Counted from the first letter of the stretch, positions 26,315 to 35,678 are shown. The stretch is 54,846 nt of DNA from Streptomyces sp. NK08204 (GCF_020400585.1 NZ_JAINVF010000036.1:1-54846); one strand, 5' to 3'. The notes: a model not told the origin generated them from the letters alone. Numbers and translations: made by a program.

Positions 26315-26713
26315 ATGAGGAAGTGGAAGTGGAAGCGGGAGAGGGAGAGGGAGACGGCGGGCCAGGTCCGTCCGGAGCTGTGCGACCTGTGCGCGACCGC
26401 CTTCCCCGAGAACGAGGCGGTGCGCGGATATGTGCCCGACTCGTCCTGTGTGAGCTCTCGCAATGACTGGTTCGACGGGCTCCGGCTCATCACGGCGTGC
26501 GCCCACGACCACTTCGCGGTCCTGCAGAGGATCTACCGGTGCCGCCCGTTCGTCCTGGAGGAACTGTGGGGGGCGAAGATCACTCGCGCCCTGACGGCCG
26601 GCCCGCCCGTGCTGACCGTCGTGGAGCTCGCTTGCCGGACCGGTCTGCACGAACCGGAGATCAGGCGCGCCATCGCCTGGCACAACGAGCGTAGAAGGCA
26701 ACAGGCGAGGTGA
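26315..26713 (+). CDS. Cys-rich, zinc-ribbon-like hypothetical protein
   Basis: 132 residues. The N-terminus is a run of Lys, Arg, Trp and Glu (MRKWKWKRERERE) and may be an over-extended start. A probable zinc-binding segment follows: LCDLC near residue 23, then SSCVSS and TACAHDHF. The C-terminal part (VVELACRTGLHEPEIRRAIAWHNERR) looks like a helix-turn-helix. It could be a small DNA-associated protein. I do not recognise a named family. It is convergent with the topoisomerase gene, with only 19 bases between stops. Confidence 0.6.
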   Translation: MRKWKWKRERERETAGQVRPELCDLCATAFPENEAVRGYVPDSSCVSSRNDWFDGLRLITACAHDHFAVLQRIYRCRPFVLEELWGAKITRALTAGPPVLTVVELACRTGLHEPEIRRAIAWHNERRRQQAR

Positions 26714-26732
26714 TCGACCACGCGCCCATGCG

Positions 26733-27767
26733 TCAATGCTCCGCGGGCGGGCGCCCGGTCCTGAGCATGCGCAGCACGGCCCGTTCGGCAGGTCCTTGGG
26801 TGGCAGGCGTGCCGTAGGAGCCTTCGCCACCGAGCTGGGGCAGCACGGCGGCCACCGTCACTCCCTCCTCGTAGAGTTCGATCACGCGAGGGTTGATGTA
26901 GGACGCGCGGCAGACCGCGGGGGTGTTGCCGAGATACCCGGCCACCTCACGTGCCGCCCGGGCGATGGCCCGGTGCCGGGTGGTCTCGCTGCGGGCGACG
27001 GGCTGTGACACGGCCAGGGCCACGGCGGCCATGACGGTGGCGTGCCAGGTGCGGAAGTCCTTGGCGGTGATCTCCAAGCCGGCCAGTTCCTTGAGGTACG
27101 CGTTGACGTCGTCACCGCTCAGGTCGTGCCAGGTGCGCTGCTGCCAGTAGGCGAGGAGCCGGTCTCCGCCGCCCCTGCGCCGCATCAGCGCGGTGAGGCT
27201 GCGGCAGGCGTCGGGATCCGTGACCCGCTTCACCATCTCCCTGCCGTGCTTGCCGGTGTAGGTGAACAGGACCCCGCCGGCCTGACAGCAGGAGTGCTCG
27301 CGCAGCAGCGTGGTGAGGCCGTAGCTGTTGTGCAGCTCCGTGTAGCGGTCGCTGCCGACGCGGAAGAACCCGAGGTCGATGAGGCGTACCGCGGTGGCCA
27401 GCACCCGCTGCCGGGTCAGGCCCCGGTCGCACAGGTGCCCCTCGACGGCCTCCCGCACCACGGGCAGGACCTCGGCGATGTCGAGCACGTGCTCGTGCTT
27501 GGCCTGTTCCTGCTCGGCACGGAACTGAGGGTGATACAGGTACTGGCGGCGCCCGGCCGCGTCGGTGCCCACCGCCTGAAGATGCCCGTTGGCCCGGGTG
27601 CAGATCCATACGTCACACCAGGCCGGCGGTATGACCAGCGTCCGCACCCGGGCCAACTCCGCCGGATCGCGCAGGGGCTCCCCCCGCCCATCGAGGTACC
27701 GGTAGCCGTGACCGCTCCGCAGCCGGCGGTACCCGGGATCGGTGGGACGACTGTGGTAGAGGCGCAT
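26733..27767 (-). CDS. DNA topoisomerase IB (poxvirus-like, bacterial)
   Basis: 344 residues from ATG 27767, with AGGAGG upstream. Bacterial TopIB relaxes supercoils through a 3'-phosphotyrosine intermediate. Recognisable are the N-terminal GHGYRYLDGRGEPL and LVIPPAWCDVWIC, the active-site Arg/Lys region (LGFFRVGSDRY, FTYTGKHGREM), LKELAGLEITAKDFRTWHATV, and the nucleophile Tyr in CRASYINPRVIELYEEG. The length fits the family. It is a single gene with no obvious partner; a role in DNA repair or topology under stress is usually presumed. Confidence 0.95.
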   Translation of the reverse strand: MRLYHSRPTDPGYRRLRSGHGYRYLDGRGEPLRDPAELARVRTLVIPPAWCDVWICTRANGHLQAVGTDAAGRRQYLYHPQFRAEQEQAKHEHVLDIAEVLPVVREAVEGHLCDRGLTRQRVLATAVRLIDLGFFRVGSDRYTELHNSYGLTTLLREHSCCQAGGVLFTYTGKHGREMVKRVTDPDACRSLTALMRRRGGGDRLLAYWQQRTWHDLSGDDVNAYLKELAGLEITAKDFRTWHATVMAAVALAVSQPVARSETTRHRAIARAAREVAGYLGNTPAVCRASYINPRVIELYEEGVTVAAVLPQLGGEGSYGTPATQGPAERAVLRMLRTGRPPAEH

Positions 27768-27915
27768 CCCGACCTCCTGGAGTACTCAGCCGGTCACCTG
27801 GTTCATCCTTCGACTACCCGCAGGGCAGCGTGCGAAGCCGGCTCACCGAAGGGCGACGGTCGAGGCTGCGGTCAGGTTGGCGTGCCGGCCCCGAGGACGG
27901 TCGCGTGGCTGTCGC

Positions 27916-28317
27916 TCATGCCCCCGCGGCCTCGGCCGCCTCGCGGGCGATCCGGTCGAACTGGGCGCCCATGGCCTCGGCGAGCGCCTTCGCGGCGGAC
28001 AGCGGCCTCACCATGACCGTGAACTCGTCGATCTTCCCCTCCTCGTCGAAATGGAGGAAGTCGCACCCCTGGATCTGCCTGCCGCCGACGGTCGCGGTGA
28101 AGACGAAGGCGTGGTCGCGGCCGTCAGGGTTCGCGATCTCACGGACGTACCGGAAGTCCTCGAAGACCCGCACCACCCCGCGAAGGATCGCCGCGGTGAT
28201 CGCTTTGCCCGGGTACGGCTTGAAGGCGACCGGGCTGGTGAAGACCACGTTCTCGGCGAGCAGTGCCTCGACGGCGGCCTCGTCCCGGTTCTCGACAGCC
28301 TTGCGGAACGGGTGCAC
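27916..28317 (-). CDS. NTF2-like / SnoaL-fold protein
   Basis: 133 residues from GTG 28317, with AGAGGTGA upstream. It has the alpha+beta cone fold signature: HPFRKAVENRDEAAVEALLAE, VVFTSPVAFKPYPGK, and a central HAFVFTATVGGRQIQGCDFLHFDEEGKIDEFTVMVRP. Such proteins include polyketide cyclases and limonene-epoxide hydrolase-like enzymes, but most are uncharacterised. It is downstream of the carrier-protein cluster on the same strand, separated by about 320 bases, so membership in that cluster is possible but unproven. Confidence 0.85.
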   Translation of the reverse strand: MHPFRKAVENRDEAAVEALLAENVVFTSPVAFKPYPGKAITAAILRGVVRVFEDFRYVREIANPDGRDHAFVFTATVGGRQIQGCDFLHFDEEGKIDEFTVMVRPLSAAKALAEAMGAQFDRIAREAAEAAGA

Positions 28318-28640
28318 GGATCACCTCTAGTCAACTAATTGAATAGGTGCCTCGGAGAGTAGAGGTGTGGCTCCTGGCTGTCCACCCCTTGGTGATCCGG
28401 GTGCCGGCCGCCATGGCGCGCTGCGGGTGGGGCGCGCCGCCAGGAGCCCGGTCCGAGCCGAGGCGTCGGTCAGCAGGGCGCCGTCCGCCGGGACCTGGGC
28501 CGCGGCCTCGCTCACGTCGACCGGGGCGACGGCCCGCAGCAGGACCGAGGGCCGCTGGCGGCAGGCTCCGGTGCAGCCGGTGCGGCACTCGTCGACCGGG
28601 ACGAGCACCGCGGCGCTACCTGCTCCCGCGGAAGGGGGGT
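28318..28640. other. Gap between the NTF2-like gene and the carrier-protein gene
   Basis: A minus-strand frame here reads CRTGCTGACRQRPSVLLRA, which has a clustered-Cys look, but its ends are not gene-like. It may be a decayed small metal-binding protein. A low-GC patch (CTAGTCAACTAATTGAATAG, 28328-28347) just above the NTF2-like gene is the likely promoter of that gene. Confidence 0.3.
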
Positions 28641-28931
28641 TCAGCTCCGGTGGCCGCCGTCCTTGGTCGGCGCCGGCTCCGTGGCCGTGCCGCTCAGGTG
28701 CCGCGCCCAGGCGCGTACGGTGGGCTCGGCGGTGAGGGTGTGGAAGTCGGCCTTCAGTCCGCTGCGCCGCCACCGGCCGCTCAGTCGCATCATCCGGAGG
28801 GAGTCGAGGCCGAGCTTGACGAGATCGGTGTCGTCGCCGATGTCCGAGGGTGCCATTCTGAGGGCGGCGGCGACGGTGTTGCGCACCTCGTCGGTGGTGA
28901 CGGTGGGCGGTTGTCGATGCGTACCGCTCAT
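28641..28931 (-). CDS. Free-standing acyl/aryl/peptidyl carrier protein
   Basis: 96 residues from ATG 28931, with GGAGGA upstream; the ATG shares a base with the TGA of the KAS III-like gene. The phosphopantetheine attachment site is Ser44 in VKLGLDSLRMMRL. Around it, TDEVRNTVAAALRM and FHTLTAEPTVRAWARHL follow the helix pattern of carrier domains, closest in feel to aryl or peptidyl carriers of NRPS type. It is presumably loaded by the free-standing adenylation enzyme (30092-31699) and used by the KAS III-like enzyme whose gene overlaps it. Confidence 0.88.
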   Translation of the reverse strand: MSGTHRQPPTVTTDEVRNTVAAALRMAPSDIGDDTDLVKLGLDSLRMMRLSGRWRRSGLKADFHTLTAEPTVRAWARHLSGTATEPAPTKDGGHRS

Positions 28932-30007
28932 CAGGGGGTCCTCCGTTCCGTTCCGGCAGCCGCGGTGTGGGGACTCGCTTCGCTGATCTCGACGACGGCG
29001 CAGCCCACCTCCATGCCCTCTGTGACCCCCACGAGCAGCACATGGTCCCCCTCGCCCACCTGGCCCGTGCGCCACAGGTCGGCCAGGGCCAGCACCTGGT
29101 CGCCCACGGTGGCGTGGCCGATGGTTTTCAGGTGGTCCCAGGTGCTGAGCTTGGCGGGTATGCCGAGCGGTTCGAGCAGCAGCGTGTGCAGGGGGTTCTC
29201 ACTGAAGCCGGTGTGGGCGACACGGGCGATGGCGTCCCAGTCGACACCGGCCTCCGCGAGCGTCCGGTCGGCGATCTCCTTGACCAGTTCTCCGAACCGG
29301 TTCGCCATGTCGATCAGGTCGTGCGGGCCCGCGCCCGGACGCTCGGCCCACTCCTGCCGCCGCGCCTCGACCCGCCAGGGGTGATCGGGGTACCGGGCGG
29401 GCGGCATCAGGGAGTCGTTGCCGCGGTGCACGGCCTCGAGTTCGGGCACGGAGCGTGAGCCGATGGCCTTGAGACGTGCGAAGCCGCCGAGGGTGGAGGC
29501 CACGAGCGCCACGCCACTGTCCGCGAACACCGCGAGCGGGGAGTCGTTCCACCGGTCGAACGTCGGGGTGGAGAAGTTGTCCGCCCCTGTGACGAGGACC
29601 GCCTGCCGGCCGGGGGAGCCGGTCTTGAGCAGCGTGGCGGCCAGGTGCAGCGCGGTCATCATCGCCAGACATCCGTGCGTGATCCCGAATGCCGGAATCG
29701 GCTGGTTCAGCGTCCGGTGGAGCACGTAGTGGGGCGGGGACCAGTGTCCGGGGCCCTGGTAATAGGCGCCGCTGTGTAACACGGCCGCGAAGTCGCCGGG
29801 CTCGTGACCGGCCTGCTCGAGGGCCTGCCGGGCAGCTCGTACGGCCATGTCCGGTGCGGACAGGGCGGGTTCCACGGCAACCGAGACCAGGCCGGACTCC
29901 TCCGCCGCGTGGGACTCGAACCAGCCCTGCCGTACCGCCTCCTCGACGGGCGTGGGCCGGGGCGTGTACGTACCGATGCCCGCGAGGTAGATGTCGTCGA
30001 CTTTCAC
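28931..30007 (-). CDS. KAS III-like enzyme (thiolase fold), possible acyltransferase
   Basis: 358 residues from GTG 30007, preceded by AAGGA. The nucleophile Cys113 lies in GITHGCLAMMTALHLA, and His265 in RVAHTGFSENP corresponds to the first catalytic His. At the position where KAS III has Asn (GNTS) this protein has His298 (KTIGHATVGD). Departures of this kind occur in KAS III homologues that transfer acyl groups to alcohols or amines in secondary metabolism. Condensation or acyl transfer from the overlapping carrier protein is therefore likely. Substrate unknown. Confidence 0.87.
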   Translation of the reverse strand: MKVDDIYLAGIGTYTPRPTPVEEAVRQGWFESHAAEESGLVSVAVEPALSAPDMAVRAARQALEQAGHEPGDFAAVLHSGAYYQGPGHWSPPHYVLHRTLNQPIPAFGITHGCLAMMTALHLAATLLKTGSPGRQAVLVTGADNFSTPTFDRWNDSPLAVFADSGVALVASTLGGFARLKAIGSRSVPELEAVHRGNDSLMPPARYPDHPWRVEARRQEWAERPGAGPHDLIDMANRFGELVKEIADRTLAEAGVDWDAIARVAHTGFSENPLHTLLLEPLGIPAKLSTWDHLKTIGHATVGDQVLALADLWRTGQVGEGDHVLLVGVTEGMEVGCAVVEISEASPHTAAAGTERRTP

Positions 30008-30091
30008 GAACGTCCTTCTTTCGACGGGGTGAGGGATGCGAGTGGGTGCGAGGTGTGCGGCGGCCGGGCGTGCCGCACCGCGCCGGAGCGT

Positions 30092-31699
30092 TCACAGGGG
30101 GAAGGGCTCGAGTTCTCCTGACGTCACCTGCTCGCGCAACGCCCCCCGGTCGATCTTTCCGTTGGCGTTGAGCGGAAGGCGGTCCACGAGATGGAACGTC
30201 AGCGGGATCATGTACGGCGGCAGGCAGTCGCGCAGTCCCTCCTCCACCGCGTACACGTCCGCGTCCGGACCGCACAGGACCGCTGCCATGACGGTCGTTC
30301 CCTCCTCGTCGCCGGGTACGGCGACGACCACGGCCTGGTCCACGCCCTCCTGGTCGCGAAGGTGTGCCTCCACCTCGCCCAGTTCGACGCGATGGCCGAG
30401 GATCTTCACCTGCGAATCCAGCCGTCCGGCGTAGAGGAAGATGCCGTCCGCCGTCCTTCTGCCGAGGTCGCCGGTGCGGTACCAGCTGCCGTCGGGCTGC
30501 TCGTGGAAGCTGCGCCGCGTCTGTTCCGGGGACTGCCAGTAGCCATCGAAGACCTGCGGCCCCCGCAGACAGATCTCACCCGTCCCACCGTCGGCCACCG
30601 GTGTTCCGTCCGCTGCCAGCAGGGCGGCCTCCATTCCCGGGTAGGGTCGTCCGATCGGCACGATGCCGTTCGTGGACAGGGCGGGGGACCGCTGCGGGTT
30701 CCAGCGGTACACCGTACTGGCGATGGTGGCCTCCGTCGGTCCGTAGAGGTTCTCCACCACCGACTGTGGCGCTGCCGCCTGCCAGGCCGCGGCTGCGGAC
30801 GCCGCAAGCGCCTCCCCGCAGAACAGGCTCCACCGCAGCGACGGCAGGCTGCCGGGCGTCAGCGCCCCGCTGTTGTGCTGGAGCACCGCGAGCGAGGGCA
30901 CCGAGAACCACACGGTGATTTCCTGGTCGCGGATGAAGCTCAGCGGTGCCTGGAGGTCCGGGCCGTCCAGCGGCACCAGGCATCCACCGCTGCCCCAGGC
31001 CATGAACAGGTCGAAGACGGACAGGTCGAAGGTCTGGTCGAAGGTGTTGCTGAAGCGGTCCTCGGGCGAGAAGTCGTACCGCTCGGTGTTCACCCGTAAG
31101 AACGCGCTCACATTGGCGTGCGAGATCGGGACTCCCTTGGGGCGGCCGGTCGAGCCCGAGGTGAACAGCAGATACGCCATGTCGCCGGGACCGGGGAACA
31201 GTGGCTCCGGCAGGGGCGCCTGGGCCGCGATGGCCCCGCCGCTGAGGACGTCCGGGCCGGCGTGCAACCCGGGGGGTACGTCGTCGGACTCCGGGATCAG
31301 TACCGGTGGGGCGTCCTGCAGGTCGCTCAGCAGCCGGGCCGCGTGGGGGAGTGAGCCGCCGTCGGTGAGCAGGGCGCAGAGGCCGGAGCGCTCCACGACG
31401 TCCCTGTTGCGGCTCACCGGGTATGTGCTGCTGAGCGGCACCGCCGCCGCACCCGTGTACAGGGCTGCGAGGAACCCGGCGTAGGTGACGATGCTGCGGT
31501 GCCCGAGAATGCCCACGCGTCGCGGGCGGGCGTTCACCCTGAGCAGGGCCGCCGCCCACTGCCGCGCGAGGTGGTCGAGCTCGGCGTAGGTCCAGACGCG
31601 TTCGCCGAGCAACAGGGCGGCGCGGTGCGGATGGCGTCCCACCGAGGAGCGGAAGCCGGAGTGGAGGAAGCGGAGGGACGGGGAGCTGGAGTCCTGCAT
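30092..31699 (-). CDS. Free-standing amino-acid adenylation enzyme (NRPS A domain)
   Basis: 535 residues from ATG 31699; the frame is open further upstream without coding character. Core motifs are complete: A3 LLFTSGSTGRPKGVP, A4 with the amino-group-binding Asp in TFDLSVFDLFMAWG, A5 NLYGPTEAT, A7 YRTGDLG, A8 GRLDSQVKILGHRVELGEVE, and A10 with the catalytic Lys in NANGKIDR. It should activate an amino acid as its AMP ester and load the carrier protein encoded two genes downstream. The TVWFSVPS and SLRWSLFCGE blocks are typical of stand-alone A domains related to those that load proline-like residues in pyrrole pathways. The actual substrate is not deducible here. Confidence 0.92.
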   Translation of the reverse strand: MQDSSSPSLRFLHSGFRSSVGRHPHRAALLLGERVWTYAELDHLARQWAAALLRVNARPRRVGILGHRSIVTYAGFLAALYTGAAAVPLSSTYPVSRNRDVVERSGLCALLTDGGSLPHAARLLSDLQDAPPVLIPESDDVPPGLHAGPDVLSGGAIAAQAPLPEPLFPGPGDMAYLLFTSGSTGRPKGVPISHANVSAFLRVNTERYDFSPEDRFSNTFDQTFDLSVFDLFMAWGSGGCLVPLDGPDLQAPLSFIRDQEITVWFSVPSLAVLQHNSGALTPGSLPSLRWSLFCGEALAASAAAAWQAAAPQSVVENLYGPTEATIASTVYRWNPQRSPALSTNGIVPIGRPYPGMEAALLAADGTPVADGGTGEICLRGPQVFDGYWQSPEQTRRSFHEQPDGSWYRTGDLGRRTADGIFLYAGRLDSQVKILGHRVELGEVEAHLRDQEGVDQAVVVAVPGDEEGTTVMAAVLCGPDADVYAVEEGLRDCLPPYMIPLTFHLVDRLPLNANGKIDRGALREQVTSGELEPFPL

Positions 31700-31706
31700 G
31701 ACGTTC

Positions 31707-32075
31707 TCACGTGTGCGTGTCGTGGGCGTACGGAGACATCGGCCGGTGTGGCCAGGGGCGGGGGGCGGGGCTGGAGTCTGCTGGCGGCTCCAGCCGTGAC
31801 CGGGTGTGGCCGTCACACAGGCGCTCGTGCAGCCGGTCAATTCGGTCTCGGCGGTCCGCAGTTCGGGTCCGGCGTGGGCCGCGGGCCCGGACGGCGGGCG
31901 GTCGCCGTTCGCCGGCGGCCCGGCTCGTGGGCGCAGCGCGGAGCCGTCCTGCCTGGAGCCCGCTCAGCGAGCCGGTCCCTGCCTCGGTGTTCATGTACTG
32001 CTCGACCGTGGCCCGGTTGAGCCGACGCAGCTCGGCTTCGTCGGTGAACACAGGTGACTGTGCGACGTCCGGCAT
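31707..32075 (-). pseudogene. PhzA/B-like NTF2 protein, only the N-terminus preserved
   Basis: ATG 32075 has GAAGG 6 bases upstream. The first 32 residues (FTDEAELRRLNRATVEQYMN) match the opening of the PhzA/PhzB family, small NTF2-fold proteins that in phenazine pathways assist a condensation. From about residue 33 the frame becomes Arg/Pro-rich and unlike the family, which is about 160 residues long. I read this as a real start with a lost or frameshifted body. It lies immediately upstream of the adenylation gene in the same direction. Confidence 0.55.
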
Positions 32076-33090
32076 CGCTGCCCTTCGTAGGGGTGGGTGC
32101 GGGAAGAAGCACGGCGAGGGCGCCGGTGCTCTTGAAATGCGGGGAATGAGGTACGGATGCATGCCGGACAAAGAGGCAGCATGCCGTTGACGTGAGTTCA
32201 GGAAAGATATCCCAGGCGGTGACAGAAAGGGCAGATATGGGCCCTTGATGAGAACACCGCTGGTCTTGTCACATCTGTGCGACCGACCGCCCGTGATGAC
32301 CTGCAACTTCTGGGCACCACCAACTCACGACCATTCCCCCCTTTGTCGCCTCTTCGGTGCCTGGGGGCCCTGATCGGGCCCTTGGCTTCCTGGCTACACG
32401 CTAGGAGAGCCAAAGTGAGGCGTCAACTGATGTGAGCACTCAAGCCTGAAATTATCCACACTAGTGCAGAACTGTGCTGGCGGCCAACGTAAGGGAAGCG
32501 CCGAAGGCATGAGAGAGGGGTGGTCATGGTCGATCCGGCACCCGATTACCGCCGCTCCTGCCGTCGCCGAACGGCTGAAATCAACTCTTCCGGCACAAGG
32601 CGCGGTTGGGGCGCGGGTTTGCAGTACGGACCGGGGTGGCCCGGCCGGTCACCTGGGACGGTTTCTCGATCTGACGACCAGCTGACCGAGGAAGCCGGCG
32701 CGGGGATCGAACTGCCCCCCTCCGCGATGCGGCGTCCGGCGGATCGCGCTGCGAGCGGCCGGCCTGCCCTCCAAGAGCCCCAGGCCGCGGACGCGTCGCG
32801 CAGGGAGGTTCGCGACACCACTGACCCTGCCGGCACCGCTGGCTGTCGGCGCCGGGCCCGTCCACGCGGCGCCAGCGATGCAGCCGATCGACTCGCGGCC
32901 TGTCGGCCACGCCGCGCAGGTGCTCCTCGCTCCCGCCGGCTGATCCGGAGGCGCAGGTGACGCGGGCGGGACCGTCGGTCCTGCTGCCGTAGTCCGGCGC
33001 AGTCGCGCTCGGCCTCGATCGAGCTCATGGTGACCGAGGCCGACGACCCGGCGATGGAGGGTGCGTCCGTGCCGTGGAAGACGTGGGCGG
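32076..33090. other. Gene-poor stretch inside the biosynthetic cluster, with a lower-GC regulatory patch
   Basis: About 1 kb. The part 32180-32470 is clearly less GC-rich than the rest (for example TTGACGTGAG near 32188 and CTGAAATTATCCACAC at 32447-32462) and probably carries promoters. The part 32500-33090 has only Arg-rich shadow frames. It may be the degraded C-terminus (carrier or thioesterase) of the NRPS module that ends at 33091. Confidence 0.35.
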
Positions 33091-34779
33091 TCAGGTCGTG
33101 GACCGTGGTGGCAGGTGTTCGACACCACTGCCCACGGCATGGCTGATGGGGTCGGGCAGCCGTCGGACATCGAGCGTGCCGTCGGGGGACAGAGGGATCT
33201 CGTCGAGGATGGCGATATGGGCGGGGACCATGTGCTCGGGCAGTCGCTCGTGGAGGAAATCGCGCAGCTCACGGGCGAGGTCGTCGGACAGTTCGTGTCG
33301 GAACGGCGCGTTGGAGAGGGCCTGCCGCCGGGTCTGCGGCACCCATGCCGGGATCGCTCCGGACCGGCTCAAGACCACGTCGTAGCGGCCGATCGCGCCG
33401 GAGCGCGGCGGTGTCACGGCGACGGTGAGGCCGTGCCGGCGGCCGATCGCCCACCAGTCACCGGGTGTTTCCCCGTCCAGGTCGTCGCGTGCCGGCAGGT
33501 CGTCGAGCCTGGCTTCGGCCGCGGCCTCGGTCAGGGCACGCCAGGTGGCGACGTCCGCCGCCGTCCGGGAGTCGGGGACGTCAAGGATGAGAAGGTCCCG
33601 CGGTTCACCGCGACCGAGCCGAACGTCGACGGCTGCGGTGCCCCAGTCGGCCGGGTTCCATTGCACCGCAGGAGGGTATGGCCGGGTGACGGGCTCCGCG
33701 CCCACCCGCAGTGTCACGTCGTAGCGGAACTTGGTCAGTTCGTTGGCCACCGTGCCGCGTTTGAGCTGGAGGCCGGCTTCGGACACCCCGGTGAGTTCCG
33801 TGACCAGGGCCGCGAAGAACGACGGGTCGACCAGCAGCTCGCCCTCCTCGTCGACGGCCGCTCGGACGCGTCGTCGTACCTCGTCCACCCGTGCGTCGCC
33901 GTCGGCGTGGAAGACCTCGACGGAACTGTGGAGCACCTCCAGCAGCCGAAGGTCGCGTACGTCACCGATGAAGACAGCGCCGCCGGGCCGGACGACCCGG
34001 ACGGCCTCGCGCAGCACCTGCCGCAAATAGTCCGCCGAGGGAAAGTACTGGATCACCGAGTTGAGGAGGACCAGATCGATGCTGTCATCGGCGAATCCGG
34101 TGAAGTCGGTGCCCTCGCGTTCCAGCAGCGTGACGTGGGCGTAGCGCTCCGGTGATGCGTCCAACTCGTGCTGGATCGTGCGCAGTACCTCGCCCGACAG
34201 GTCTGTCGCCCAGTACCGCTCGGTGTCCGGCGCGATGCGGAACAGCAGCATGCCGGTTCCGCAGCCCACTTCCAGCACCCTGCGGTGCGGCAGGGCCGCC
34301 ACCTGATCCACGATGCTGTCGATCGCCTCGCCGACCTCCGCACGGGTCATGACCGTGCCGGTGTAACTGCTGTTCCAGCCGCTCCGGTCGAAGGCCCGGT
34401 CGTCGGGCGTGCCGTCCTTGACTTCGCCGTAGACGTGCTCGAAGACGTCTTTCCATCCGGCGACATGCTCGCTGACGAGGTCAGGCGCTTGTTCGGCCAC
34501 AAAGCCGGGGTCGGGTACGACGTAGGCGGCGAGTCCGTCCCGGCCGTCGGGGAACGGCCGTAAGAGCGCCACGGCCCTGTCGACCGCCGGGTGGTCGGCC
34601 AGTTGCCGGCTGACGGCGGCGGGGTCCAGCTGGTCGTCGGGGACTTCGGCCTGGTCGTCGGTGGGGTCGAGGAAGGTCACCGTGCCGTCCTCCCGCCAGG
34701 GGACGAGGTCTCCGGTCTGCTGCAGCCGACCGCACGGTTCGGTGCGACAGCGCCGTCGCGTGTCCGCTTCAGCCCGCAC
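33091..34779 (-). pseudogene. Truncated NRPS module: A-domain end interrupted by an N-methyltransferase
   Basis: The frame begins in the middle of an adenylation domain: the A7-like TGDLVPWREDG, then a degenerate A8. An embedded SAM methyltransferase follows (WNSSYTG, motif I VLEVGCGTGMLL, VLREAVRVVRPGGAVFIGDV), and then the A-domain tail (ERLPEHMVPAHIAIL). The A10 motif reads SPDGTLDVRRLP where NGKVDRRALP is expected, so the catalytic Lys is Thr. The first 400 or so residues of the A domain and any carrier domain are missing. An AGGAGG with GTG/ATG near 34788 leads into a different frame, so the original start was disrupted. The methyltransferase itself looks intact and could still fold. Confidence 0.7.
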
Positions 34780-35470
34780 ATGCTCACAGTGGTGCCTCCT
34801 CGCGTCCCGGTTGAGAACTGTTGTCGCCAAGGTCCTGTGACCCGGCGCTGCCGCACAGATGTTCCTGCCGAGACCGTCGACGTCGAGCACACCGGCCGCC
34901 GTGCTGCCACTGCCCACACACCTCGTCCGCCCGGCATTTCGAGGTATGTAGCACCCCAGGTCAGGGCTCCAGAACGCCGCACAGCGCAGAAGACAGACAA
35001 GGCGGGTACGTCAAAGACTCGGCAACGCCACCTAGCCGGAGGTGAAAACGAGGTCACCGGCGACAATCATGCGATGAATCCCCCCATTCAATCTGCGCCG
35101 AATATAGCTACCACCAAGATCACATGTCAAGGCCGCTCCGCTTTTCCTCGGTGTGCCGCTGCGGACCACAAACCGTATTGACGGCCCGACGGGATATTCG
35201 GTCCGACCGCCCCTGGCGTGCCGTCAGGGGTGATTTTCCTCCCGCCACCGTCGGCATCCGGTCGATCGGCGTCCGCTGTCTCCGTCAAGTATCGGACGAT
35301 CGCGCCTCAGAACCGGGAACACCACTGTCCGGAAAGCCGTGCTCGGTGCCGCGACGGGCGACAAGTGGCTTCACCTCACGTCCCGGACCAGGCGGTGACA
35401 CGTGTCGTGATCGTGGTCGTGGCCCCGGTCGGCCGGTACGACGTCCGGTCGAGGACGGGGCGGCTGGGCT
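34780..35470. other. Intergenic region with a low-GC patch
   Basis: No gene recognised. The part 35050-35140 is unusually AT-rich for the window (CATTCAATCTGCGCCGAATATAG region) and is the best place for the cluster's promoter on the minus strand. The rest gives short shadow frames. Confidence 0.35.
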
Positions 35471-35641
35471 TCACACCCGCGTAAGCGGCATCCGGACCGG
35501 CTGGTGTTCCCGGGCATCCTGTTCGTGCCGGACACCGGGATGGCCTGGGAACACCTGCCGCAGGAACTCGGCTTCGACGCGCCCCCGGTGGCCGTCCGGC
35601 CCAGCCGCTGCGAGTGCAGGCCGCGCGCCGGGTCTCGCTGA
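35471..35641 (+). pseudogene. Remnant of an IS5-type transposase (N-terminal part)
   Basis: The plus-strand frame reads HPDRLVFPGILFV, then TGMAWEHLPQELGF, which matches the N-terminal helix block of IS5-family transposases (usually ILFVLHTGI-W-LPQELGFG). Homology fades after LGF and the frame stops at 35639-35641. It is a fragment of about 55 codons only, next to a direct repeat. Confidence 0.65.
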
Positions 35642-35678
35642 ATTCGGTCACGCACCCTGGAAATTCGGTCATGCACCC
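35641..35678. repeat. Direct repeat, 17 bases, period 21
   Basis: AATTCGGTCACGCACCC at 35641-35657 is repeated as AATTCGGTCATGCACCC at 35662-35678 with one mismatch. It abuts the IS5 remnant. It could be an insertion-site duplication, a recombination scar or a protein-binding site; sequence alone does not decide. Confidence 0.8.

Noticed and set aside
31707..32075. Phenazine biosynthetic cluster
   Set aside because: Only a PhzA/B-like start is present; no phzC, D, E, F or G homologues occur in the window.
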